DNA from: DATKWS01 sp035529435
GTDB taxonomy: Bacteria; Krumholzibacteriota; Krumholzibacteriia; Krumholzibacteriales; Krumholzibacteriaceae
DNA length: 5,302 nt
NCBI GenBank assembly: GCA_035529435.1
Contig: DATKWS010000024.1
Coordinates: forward strand, 1-5,302
Reading direction: 5' to 3'
Part shown: positions 1 to 5,051 of the stretch, piece by piece
Numbering within the stretch: position 1 is the stretch's first letter
How the letters are laid out: the number at the start of each line of letters is the position of its first letter
Translations under genes and position numbers: made by a program
Notes under the pieces: generated by a model
What the model saw: the letters and a program-made list of their open reading frames with translations, nothing else
Told to the model about the DNA's origin: nothing
Databases searched by the model: none

Positions 1-388
1 GCGGGAGATCGAGGCCGGCGCCGAGCACATGATGGTATCGACGGGAGATATTCCTGAGGATTGGGCCGGGGTGGATATCGGCGAGAAAACGGTGGAGATA
101 TTCGGCACCGAGCTCCGCGGGGCGAAGACCATATTCTGGAATGGTCCGATGGGCGTGTTCGAGGTGCCCGAGTTCGCGGGTGGCACGAGAAAAATCGCGC
201 GGATCATCGCCGATCGGACAGACGAGGGCGCGACATCCGTCGTGGGCGGCGGCGACAGCGTCGCGGCACTGAACCAGCTCCATCTCACCGGTTCGATCAC
301 GCACGCATCGACGGGTGGTGGTGCATCCCTCGAACTCCTCGAGGGTAAGGTTCTCCCCGGTGTCGAGGTGTTGAACGACAAGGAATGA
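1..388 (+). CDS. pgk: Phosphoglycerate kinase, C-terminal part (5' end outside window)
   Basis: Glycolytic enzyme that transfers phosphate between 1,3-bisphosphoglycerate and ADP to make ATP and 3-phosphoglycerate, in the cytoplasm. Only the last 128 codons are present; reading starts at base 2 and ends with TGA at 386-388. The visible part is the C-terminal, nucleotide-binding domain. Family signatures in order are the IPEDW segment, WNGPMGVFE, the GGGDS nucleotide-phosphate loop, and HASTGGGASLELLEGK near the end. These are diagnostic for PGK, and the C terminus (LPGVEVL plus a few residues) lies where the family normally ends, so the 3' end is intact. tpiA starts 13 bases after the stop, so the two are almost certainly cotranscribed. 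They are separate proteins, not the PGK-TIM fusion known from Thermotoga. Confidence 0.97.
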   Translation, partial: REIEAGAEHMMVSTGDIPEDWAGVDIGEKTVEIFGTELRGAKTIFWNGPMGVFEVPEFAGGTRKIARIIADRTDEGATSVVGGGDSVAALNQLHLTGSITHASTGGGASLELLEGKVLPGVEVLNDKE

Positions 389-401
389 CGGAGAAGAATC
401 G

Positions 402-1157
402 ATGAGGAAGCGGATCGTTGCCGGAAACTGGAAGATGAACATGAACCACGCGGAGGGCGCGGTGCTCGCCGGTGCGCTGGCCGGTGGAATCGCAGGGAAA
501 CCGGTGTCGTGCGAGATCGTGATTTTTCCGCCCTTCACGACGATTCCCGCGGTTGCCGGTGCGCTGGAGGGTTCAACGATCGCGGTCGGCGGACAGGATC
601 TGTTCTACGAGGATGCGGGCGCCTTTACCGGGGAGATCTCGGGCGGGATGCTCCGGGGGCTCGGATGTTCCCACGTTCTCGTCGGTCACTCGGAGCGGCG
701 GCACATTATCGGTGAGGGCGGCGTGATTCTGGCGCGAAAGATGCGGGCGGCCCTGCGGGACGGATTGATACCCGTTTTCTGCGTCGGGGAACTTCTCGAC
801 GAACGGGAAGGGGGGCGGGCCGCCGACGTGGTTGCCGTGCAGATGAGGGAGTGTCTCACCGGTACGAGCGATGAGGAGATCGCACGTACCGTGATTGCAT
901 ATGAACCGGTGTGGGCGATCGGGACCGGCAAGACGGCGACGCAACAGGACGCCTCGGAAATGCACGCCGTTATACGTGAAATTCTGCAACATCTTTTCAA
1001 TAAAGAAGTTGCAGAACATACCCCGGTTCTGTACGGCGGCAGCGTCAATCCGGGCAACGCTGCCGAGCTGATGAGCGCACCGGGAGTCGATGGCGTTCTG
1101 GTCGGGGGTGCGTCCCTCAAGGCGCCCTCGTTCCTTGATATCATTTTCGCCTCGTAG
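402..1157 (+). CDS. tpiA: Triosephosphate isomerase
   Basis: Interconverts dihydroxyacetone phosphate and glyceraldehyde 3-phosphate in glycolysis and gluconeogenesis. The 251 residues match the usual length of a complete TIM barrel. The catalytic set is visible: Asn9 and Lys11 in AGNWKMN, His96 in VGHSERR, Glu168 in AYEPVWAIGTGK (with the mobile loop 6 after it), the phosphate-binding YGGSV at 211-215, and GVLVGGASL at 231-239. The ATG at 402 is supported by GGAG at 390-393 with 8 bases between, and by the canonical N terminus starting right before the barrel. It lies 13 bases after pgk, forming one glycolytic operon. All catalytic residues are present, so an active enzyme is expected. Confidence 0.98.
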   Translation: MRKRIVAGNWKMNMNHAEGAVLAGALAGGIAGKPVSCEIVIFPPFTTIPAVAGALEGSTIAVGGQDLFYEDAGAFTGEISGGMLRGLGCSHVLVGHSERRHIIGEGGVILARKMRAALRDGLIPVFCVGELLDEREGGRAADVVAVQMRECLTGTSDEEIARTVIAYEPVWAIGTGKTATQQDASEMHAVIREILQHLFNKEVAEHTPVLYGGSVNPGNAAELMSAPGVDGVLVGGASLKAPSFLDIIFAS

Positions 1158-1176
1158 CGGGCACGCCGTGGAAACA

Positions 1177-1216
1177 GCCGACCGCCGCTCCACACCCGGG
1201 CGATGCGGCGATCGGC
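1177..1216 (+). other. Strong hairpin between tpiA and the secG promoter
   Basis: The arm at 1177-1188 (GCCGACCGCCGC) pairs with 1205-1216 (GCGGCGATCGGC), 11 of 12 positions, around a 16-base loop. It lies 19 bases after the tpiA stop. No U-tract follows directly; the nearest T run (1239-1247) is 22 bases further on. It is therefore not a textbook intrinsic terminator. It may define the 3' end of the pgk-tpiA message or protect it from exonucleases; the role is inferred. Confidence 0.55.
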
Positions 1217-1227
1217 GTAAAATCCCT

Positions 1228-1256
1228 TTGACTGGAGCTTTTTTTTTCGTTAAACT
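1228..1256 (+). promoter_or_regulatory. Predicted sigma-70 type promoter of secG
   Basis: TTGACT at 1228-1233 (5 of 6 to the -35 consensus) and TAAACT at 1251-1256 (4 of 6 to the -10 consensus) are separated by exactly 17 bp. Transcription would start near 1263, leaving a short leader of about 19 bases before the secG ATG. The spacer contains nine consecutive T residues (1239-1247). The promoter separates secG and the tRNA gene from the upstream glycolytic operon. Confidence 0.65.
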
Positions 1257-1281
1257 AAGGTTTTACAAGGCTGGTGATTGA

Positions 1282-1701
1282 ATGCTGTTCAATGTGTTTG
1301 TAACGATCCATCTCGTTACGTGTTTTCTTCTGATCATCGTTGTGCTGATGCAATCGAGCAAGGGAGGCGGACTGTCCGGTGCATTCGGCGGGGGAGGCGG
1401 CCAGACGATGCTCGGGGGACGTGAAACGGCGACCTTTTTCGGTAAGGCCACGACATATCTGGCGGTCATTTTTATGGTGACCTCGCTCACGCTCGCCTTC
1501 CTGTCCGCCGGTCGGGGCACGCAGGAGCAGCAGAGTGTGCTGAGGCGGGCCGCCGAGCACCAGACATACGGAACGATCGTGCCCGAAGAGCAGAAGGATA
1601 TCGATGAAGTGTTGGGGAGCGTCCCCGAGCCTGCGGGTGAGGAAACACAGGGGACGGAGGAGTCGGGGACACCCGACGAATCGGGTACTCCCCCGGAATA
1701 A
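1282..1701 (+). CDS. secG: Preprotein translocase subunit SecG
   Basis: Small inner-membrane subunit of the SecYEG translocon, which helps SecA-driven export of unfolded proteins. The 139 residues show the family layout. Transmembrane helix 1 is at about 3-23. The conserved loop QSSKGGGLSGAFGGGGG (24-40) and the TFFGKATTYLAVIF segment lead into helix 2 at about 52-76. After helix 2 comes a roughly 60-residue hydrophilic tail rich in Glu, Asp, Gly, Pro and Thr, ending in two near-repeats of ESGTP. The tail makes it longer than E. coli SecG (110 residues) and is presumably disordered. The ATG at 1282 begins the family-typical N terminus; an AAGG at 1267-1270 and GGTG at 1273-1276 are the only ribosome-binding candidates, so initiation may be modest. 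tRNA-Leu follows after 29 bases. Confidence 0.95.
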   Translation: MLFNVFVTIHLVTCFLLIIVVLMQSSKGGGLSGAFGGGGGQTMLGGRETATFFGKATTYLAVIFMVTSLTLAFLSAGRGTQEQQSVLRRAAEHQTYGTIVPEEQKDIDEVLGSVPEPAGEETQGTEESGTPDESGTPPE

Positions 1702-1712
1702 CGCCGGAATAA
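1693..1712 (+). repeat. Short tandem duplication at the secG stop codon
   Basis: CCGGAATAA occurs at 1693-1701 and again at 1704-1712, an 11-base period. The first copy encodes the last Pro-Glu-stop of secG; the second lies just after it. It looks like a small slippage duplication with no evident function. Confidence 0.6.
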
Positions 1713-1730
1713 AACATACTAGACGATCAT

Positions 1731-1815
1731 GCCGGGATGGTGGAACTGGTAGACACGCTACTTTGAGGGGGTAGTGGGCGAAACGCCTGTGCGGGTTCGA
1801 GTCCCGCTCCCGGCA
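1731..1815 (+). tRNA. leuU: tRNA-Leu (anticodon GAG)
   Basis: A full class II cloverleaf of 85 bases can be drawn. The acceptor stem is GCCGGGA (1731-1737) with TCCCGGC (1808-1814), followed by discriminator A73 at 1815. The D-arm contains the leucine-type GGTAGAC. The anticodon stem is CTACT (1758-1762) with GGTAG (1770-1774). The loop TTGAGGG puts GAG at 1765-1767, which reads CUC and CUU. The variable arm is long (GGGCG/CGCCT with an AAA loop), as expected for leucine. The T-arm is GCGGG-TTCGAGT-CCCGC (1791-1807). The 3' CCA is not encoded, so it must be added enzymatically. No clear promoter of its own is seen, so it is probably processed from a secG-tRNA transcript. Position and sequence resemble E. 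coli leuU, which also follows secG. Confidence 0.96.
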
Positions 1816-1821
1816 TTTTTT

Positions 1822-1851
1822 AAGAGGCCGTGAAGTGCCTCTTTATTTTTT
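1822..1851 (+). terminator. Intrinsic terminator after tRNA-Leu
   Basis: AAGAGGC (1822-1828) pairs perfectly with GCCTCTT (1837-1843) around an 8-base loop. It is followed by TATTTTTT. It begins 7 bases after the tRNA and should end the secG-tRNA transcript. Confidence 0.85.
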
Positions 1852-1900
1852 ATCCGCAGCGGCGCATACTGTCAACGGATGCCTGACACGTTTATAGCAC

Positions 1901-1907
1901 AGGGAGG
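1901..1907 (+). promoter_or_regulatory. Ribosome binding site deciding the start of the DUF4139 gene
   Basis: AGGGAGG lies 7 bases before the ATG at 1915. That ATG opens directly into a signal peptide. The alternative upstream in-frame ATG at 1879 has no such site and would add 12 residues ahead of the signal sequence. Confidence 0.8.
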
Positions 1908-1914
1908 ACTCGCC

Positions 1915-3327
1915 ATGCGTACGAGATTGATCGTCTGCGTATTCTGCCTACTCTGCGTTGCGGGCGCGAACGCCGGAACGGTCGAGAGCACGGCCGCGGA
2001 CCGGAAACACATATCCGTCACGATCTACAACGTGAACCTCGGGCTGGTGCGCGAGAGCCGCGTGCTGTCGTTGCCCGGCGGTGTGGTGCGCCTGGAGTTC
2101 CGGGATGTCGCATCACGGATAGACCCTACCTCGGTCAAAGTGCGTGTCCTCGGCGGTCTGAAGGAGTTCGGGCTCCTCGAGCAGAACTACGAGTTCGATC
2201 TTATGAGCCCCGAGAAGTTGATGGAGAAATATGTCGGCCGCGATATCGAACTGGTGGTCTCGCACCCACAGACCGGAGAGGAGACCTCGCTGCGGGCCGA
2301 GCTGCTCAGCATGAACGGCGGCCCGATATACCGGATCGGCGACGAAATCCATATCGGCCACCCTGGGAGGGTCGTGCTGCCCGGAATACCAGAGAATCTG
2401 ATCCCCCGCCCCACGCTCGTCTGGACGGTGAAGGCACGGAGCGGAACGGGGGAGGTGGAAACAACCTACCTCACTTCCGGTATGAGCTGGAAGGCCGATT
2501 ACGTCGCCGAGCTCGGCCCCCGGGACGAAACGATGGATCTGATCGGCTGGGTGACGTTGACGAATACGAGCGGCGCGGGATACGAGGACGCACGGATCAA
2601 GCTGGTCGCCGGGGATGTCCGCCGCGTCGAGACGGCGCCGGTCGAGTCGATTAGGAAGAGCCGGATGCTGTATGCCGCGGACATGGCGGTCGAGGAGGAG
2701 CCGTTTTTCGAGTACCATCTCTATACACTCCCCGGCCCGACGACGCTCAAGGACAACCAGACCAAGCAGGTCGAGTTTCTCGCCGCGCGGGGCGTGGAGT
2801 TGGCGAAGGAGTATGTGCTCCCTCCACGGGCGGGGCGTTTCCAACCGCTGAGCCGGCTCGGTGAGATCGAGAAGGAACATGTCATCGTGACGATTCGGTT
2901 CCACAACGACGAGGCAAAGGGCCTCGGTGTACCGCTCCCGGCCGGAACGTTCAGGTTCTACAAGCGTGATTCTGAAGGGGAACTCCACTTCGTCGGCGAG
3001 AATCGCATCGATCATGTACCGCGCGGTGAGGAACTCGCTCTCGAGGTCGGAAAGGCGTTCGATATCCTCGCGGAGCGCGTGGAGACCGATTTCCAGATCA
3101 TCAGACAGGAGAAAATCTACGAACACGGGTATACGGTCACCCTGCGCAACGCAAAGGACGAGGCTGTCACGGTCAAGGTGCTGGAGGATATATTCGGCGA
3201 TTGGGAGGTCCTGGAGTCGTCTCACACATGGACCAAGGAGGCGGCGAACCGGTTGAGCTTTACCGTGCCGGTACCGAAGGACGGGGAGGCGAAACTCGTC
3301 TACCGCGTGCGGATCAAGATGCCGTGA
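1915..3327 (+). CDS. Exported DUF4139-family protein
   Basis: Predicted secreted or periplasmic protein of 470 residues; its biochemical role is not known to me. The N terminus (MRTRL, a Cys-containing hydrophobic core to about 16, then AGANA at 16-20) is a signal peptide, probably cut after Ala20. The core 'lipobox' does not fit a lipoprotein. Family-like segments in order are YNVNLGLVRESR (38-49), YLTSGMSWKADY (185-196) followed by an Asn-Thr-Ser-Gly-containing strand (217-220), HLYTLPGPTTLKDNQTKQ (268-285), and the stretch 336-393 with GVPLPAGTFRFYK, IDHVPRGEEL and a C-terminal AERVETDF. These are typical of DUF4139, which is mostly beta structure. The last 80 residues look like a terminal beta-sandwich. 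The commonly associated N-terminal DUF4140 coiled-coil part is not apparent. The gene stands alone after the tRNA terminator; I find no convincing promoter in 1852-1900. Confidence 0.8.
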   Translation: MRTRLIVCVFCLLCVAGANAGTVESTAADRKHISVTIYNVNLGLVRESRVLSLPGGVVRLEFRDVASRIDPTSVKVRVLGGLKEFGLLEQNYEFDLMSPEKLMEKYVGRDIELVVSHPQTGEETSLRAELLSMNGGPIYRIGDEIHIGHPGRVVLPGIPENLIPRPTLVWTVKARSGTGEVETTYLTSGMSWKADYVAELGPRDETMDLIGWVTLTNTSGAGYEDARIKLVAGDVRRVETAPVESIRKSRMLYAADMAVEEEPFFEYHLYTLPGPTTLKDNQTKQVEFLAARGVELAKEYVLPPRAGRFQPLSRLGEIEKEHVIVTIRFHNDEAKGLGVPLPAGTFRFYKRDSEGELHFVGENRIDHVPRGEELALEVGKAFDILAERVETDFQIIRQEKIYEHGYTVTLRNAKDEAVTVKVLEDIFGDWEVLESSHTWTKEAANRLSFTVPVPKDGEAKLVYRVRIKMP

Positions 3328-3451
3328 CGAGTACGGACCGCTGAAACGTGTTCTGGTCCGGTCGACGTGATCGCACGAGAGAAAACTCTTTACACCGGAT
3401 GGACGGTTCCGGTACGCTCGACTCCGTTTTAGACATCATGGAGGTAGTACC
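3328..3451 (+). other. Intergenic region with weak promoter candidate
   Basis: A 6-bp inverted repeat, CGGACC with GGTCCG, lies just after the DUF4139 stop but is not followed by T residues. TTTACA at 3389-3394 and TACGCT at 3413-3418 with an 18-bp spacer are a weak candidate promoter for the next gene (the -10 match is only 3 of 6). The DUF4446 gene could instead be read through from upstream. Confidence 0.25.
3440..3444 (+). promoter_or_regulatory. Ribosome binding site for the GTG start of the DUF4446 gene
   Basis: GGAGG at 3440-3444 lies 7 bases before GTG at 3452. This supports a non-ATG start. No in-frame ATG appears before the membrane segment. Confidence 0.75.
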
Positions 3452-3955
3452 GTGGGCCCCGGAGGATTCGTCGACGCCAACAGCAGCCTGCTCATCGTGA
3501 TCGCCACGGGTCTCGCCGTCGTCGTGCTCGTTGCGGTGATCATTCTGCTCGTCAACGTGAGAGGTCTCAGGAAGCCGTTCAGGGAGATGGCAACCCTGCA
3601 CGCGGAACGGGGAACGGCCGAGTCTCTCGAGGAGCTGCTCAAGGGAGTCGACGAGAACCGTGAGTTCATTCGGGGACACGCCGAGGACATCAAGATGATT
3701 CTGGAACGGCTCGACGGCTGCCTCAGCAGCATCGGGCTTGTGAAGTACAACGCATTCGATGACATCGGGGGAATGCAGAGCTATTCTCTCTGCATCATGA
3801 CGAGAGGGAAGAACGGATACATCTTGACGAACCTCGTCGGGAGGAACTCGACGCGCGGTTACGCGCTCGATATCAGGGAGGGCAAGCCCTCGCGCGAGCT
3901 GAGCGACGAGGAGCGGCAGGCCTTCGATATTGCGTTGAAATCGGCCGGTGCGTGA
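3452..3955 (+). CDS. DUF4446-family protein with one N-terminal membrane segment
   Basis: Predicted membrane-anchored protein of 167 residues whose function is not established. Residues about 12-35 form one strongly hydrophobic helix (LLIVIATGLAVVVLVAVIIL), followed by a basic VRGLRKPFR, so the rest is expected in the cytoplasm. Residues 46-95 are charged and heptad-like, probably a coiled coil that could drive oligomerisation. Residues 97-160 carry the DUF4446 signature: VKYNAFDDIGG, YSLCIMTRGKNGYILT, a ribose-like LVGRNSTRGYALDI strand, and the closing LSDEERQAFDIAL helix. In Firmicutes this family is often found near chromosome-partition genes; no such neighbours are visible here. Start GTG is supported by a well-spaced GGAGG. 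Confidence 0.85.
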   Translation: MGPGGFVDANSSLLIVIATGLAVVVLVAVIILLVNVRGLRKPFREMATLHAERGTAESLEELLKGVDENREFIRGHAEDIKMILERLDGCLSSIGLVKYNAFDDIGGMQSYSLCIMTRGKNGYILTNLVGRNSTRGYALDIREGKPSRELSDEERQAFDIALKSAGA

Positions 3956-4057
3956 TTTCGAGCGGATGACCCCGGCCCGAGTGCCGCCGCACCCGGGGCG
4001 CCTCTCGATCCTGCGGTGCATGCCGGCGGCGGAACCGGCGGCCGGTGGTACAGAGAA

Positions 4058-4088
4058 AAAGCCGGGTGATCGAGGATCACCCGGCTTT
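4058..4088 (-). terminator. Intrinsic terminator for the minus-strand secreted-protein gene, between convergent genes
   Basis: A perfect 14-bp stem (4058-4071 with 4075-4088) closes on a 3-base loop, GAG. Read on the minus strand it is followed by a further run of T (the complement of A at 4056-4060), giving a canonical terminator 26 bases after that gene's stop. On the plus strand only TTT (4086-4088) follows, so it would stop plus-strand transcripts less efficiently, though the hairpin may still trim them. The intervening 3956-4050 is GC-rich, with another short inverted repeat (CCCCGG 3970-3975, CCGGGG 3993-3998) but no T-tract. Confidence 0.9.
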
Positions 4089-4113
4089 CACGTACCTAGT
4101 CTCTGGCGTGCTC

Positions 4114-4671
4114 TCAGTCGACCATCGACTTGATGGCGCCCCAGCTCGACTCTTGCGTTGCCGTGCCGACCGGGCAGATGACCGAGGACAGCCCGATGAA
4201 CGGGAAGAGGCTGTTGTCGGGCCAGCAGGTTCCGCTGATCGTCCCAGTGTCGGGGTGCGGAACGATCTGGATGGGTACTCCAACCAGCGTGCCACCATAG
4301 CACTCGCAGAAATCGACCGCGAGGAAGTGGAATACTGCCAGGAGGTTATACCCGGGGTTCCATCCGTCGAGCGGTGGCCAGCCACTGATCGACATGCCGA
4401 TCAGGGGATCACCGAGGTTGATCCAGCCGTCGAGCAGGGTGGTTCCTGACAGCTGGATCGACGGATTACCGATCACGAGCTGGAATTCGATAGCCGTGAG
4501 GTAGCAGTCGATATTGTGGCCGAACAGATACCCGTCGAACTGCTCACCCATGTGATTCGGACTGTAGTAGATATTGAACGGCTCGTAGGTGAAGTAGACA
4601 CCTAACGTCGGCTGAGCCAGGATCGAGGCCGGAATAAGCAATACCAACGCTGCGATAATAAAGGCCTTCAT
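4114..4671 (-). CDS. Small secreted protein of unrecognised family
   Basis: I do not recognise this 185-residue protein. Residues 1-20 (MKAFIIAALVLLIPASILAQ) are a clear signal peptide, with cleavage expected after Ala19 or Gln20. The mature part is rich in Gly, Ile, Leu, Trp and Tyr and has alternating hydrophobic strands, suggesting an all-beta fold. The segments YLTAIEFQLVIG (57-68) and LLAVFHFLAVD (110-120) loosely recall the first and later strands of cohesin-like sandwiches; that is only a pattern impression. Five cysteines (56, 122, 124, 149, 166) allow two disulfides in an oxidising compartment, with one left over; the CEC pair is unusual. The C terminus is SSWGAIKSMVD. The start is supported by AAAGGGGGG just before the ATG (4675-4683). 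It has its own strong promoter, a long structured leader and its own terminator, so it is monocistronic and probably well expressed. Confidence 0.8.
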   Translation of the reverse strand: MKAFIIAALVLLIPASILAQPTLGVYFTYEPFNIYYSPNHMGEQFDGYLFGHNIDCYLTAIEFQLVIGNPSIQLSGTTLLDGWINLGDPLIGMSISGWPPLDGWNPGYNLLAVFHFLAVDFCECYGGTLVGVPIQIVPHPDTGTISGTCWPDNSLFPFIGLSSVICPVGTATQESSWGAIKSMVD

Positions 4672-4726
4672 GTTCCCCCCTTTAACTACAAGAGAAAGGT
4701 TACGTGATTGAGTGAGAGATCTTTTA

Positions 4727-4770
4727 GATATGACAAGCGTAACTTCTGATAGCTACGTGCTTTGTGTATC
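4727..4770 (-). other. Leader RNA hairpin, about 16 bp
   Basis: As minus-strand RNA, CGUAGCU (4757-4751) pairs with AGUUACG (4744-4738), including one G-U, around the loop AUCAGA. Below it ACAA pairs with UUGU, one G with C, and GAUA (4770-4767) with UAUC (4730-4727), separated by small bulges. There is no U-tract, so it is not a terminator. Confidence 0.5.
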
Positions 4771-4827
4771 ACCTCCTTCGTTGCTTTATCGCTGAGAGAC
4801 GTGTAATCGCATCATTTGGTGATACGT

Positions 4828-4852
4828 GTTGCCTCTTACCAAGGTTGCCTCT
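4828..4852 (-). repeat. 9-bp direct repeat just downstream of the promoter
   Basis: AGAGGCAAC (minus strand) occurs at 4844-4852 and 4828-4836, a 16-base period, covering about +9 to +33 of the predicted transcript. It could be a protein-binding site on DNA or RNA. The first copy also supplies an AGAGG in front of a possible TTG start at 4840-4842. Confidence 0.55.
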
Positions 4853-4866
4853 CTATGACAAGTCTA

Positions 4867-4895
4867 ATTGTATACTAAATCGATAATAATGTCAA
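4867..4895 (-). promoter_or_regulatory. Strong predicted sigma-70 promoter of the secreted-protein gene
   Basis: On the minus strand TTGACA (4890-4895, perfect -35) is separated by exactly 17 bp from TACAAT (4867-4872, 5 of 6 to the -10 consensus). Transcription should start near 4860, giving a leader of about 189 bases. The surroundings are AT-rich, unlike the genes on either side. Confidence 0.8.
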
Positions 4896-4917
4896 TCCGT
4901 ATTTTGCAGTATTATCG
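4881..4917. promoter_or_regulatory. Inverted repeat bracketing the -35 box (possible operator)
   Basis: CGATAATA (4881-4888) and TATTATCG (4910-4917) form a perfect 8-bp inverted repeat with a 21-base gap. Half-site centres are 29 bp apart, about three helical turns, and the -35 box (4890-4895) lies between them. The position suits a repressor or activator site. AT-richness raises the odds of chance occurrence. Confidence 0.35.
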
Positions 4918-4947
4918 TAAAGCGGGATCCATGAACGGAGTGCTCGT

Positions 4948-4986
4948 GGCGGACGGAATGACCGCCCGCTCCCGTGCGCGGGGGCG
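4948..4986 (-). other. GC-rich hairpins downstream of the rhomboid-like gene
   Basis: CGCCC (4963-4967) pairs with GGGCG (4982-4986), extendable with a bulge. An overlapping GGCGG/CCGCC (4948-4952, 4962-4966) is an alternative. Neither has a U-tract on the minus strand, so how the upstream transcript ends is unclear. The rest of 4918-5051 shows no gene. Confidence 0.3.
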
Positions 4987-5051
4987 CTCTTCTCCGTAAC
5001 GATGCCCGTTGGGTGTCGTGTATCCGGCGATGATTGCGGTGCGGGGGGATT

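Larger units (their letters stand above)
4672..4860 (-). promoter_or_regulatory. Long structured 5' leader of the secreted-protein gene
   Basis: From the predicted transcription start near 4860 to the ATG at 4671 there are about 189 untranslated bases. The leader contains AAGGAGGTGAT (4768-4778), an 11-base perfect complement of the usual 16S rRNA 3' end, with no ATG, GTG or TTG at a usable distance after it. Its GGTGATAC can pair with GTATCACC upstream (4818-4825 with 4766-4773). Its GATA part can instead join the long downstream hairpin at 4727-4770. The two pairings exclude each other. I recognise no known riboswitch family; the c-di-GMP-I consensus was considered but does not fit. Confidence 0.5.

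Noticed and set aside
573..1193. Long minus-strand frames opposite tpiA
   Set aside because: tpiA has all catalytic motifs in frame. The antisense frames have no recognisable domains and arise from GC-rich codon use.
1870..1898. Possible promoter TGTCAA/TATAGC before the DUF4139 gene
   Set aside because: The boxes match poorly, and the start would fall inside the ribosome binding site, leaving almost no leader.
1879..1914. Upstream ATG at 1879 as the start of the DUF4139 gene
   Set aside because: No ribosome site precedes it, and it would put 12 residues ahead of a normal signal peptide. The ATG at 1915 has AGGGAGG 7 bases before it.
2113..3225. 370-codon open frame on the minus strand opposite the DUF4139 gene
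   Set aside because: It lies entirely antisense to a well-supported gene with recognisable motifs. Its residue composition is typical of a GC-rich shadow frame, and no ribosome site or family match is evident.
4045..4449. Plus-strand open frame opposite the secreted-protein gene
   Set aside because: It runs through the terminator hairpin and is antisense to a gene with a signal peptide, ribosome site and promoter. Its protein is Arg/Asp-rich with no motif.
4768..4778. Plus-strand ATCACCTCCTT as a remnant of a 16S rRNA 3' end
   Set aside because: The flanking bases do not match 16S rRNA; it is better explained as a Shine-Dalgarno sequence on the minus strand.
4745..4836. c-di-GMP-I (GEMM) riboswitch in the minus-strand leader
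   Set aside because: GGCAAC and ACAAAGC around a stem look faintly similar, but the conserved GGCAAA, CGCAAAGCC and closing GGGUUGCC elements are missing.
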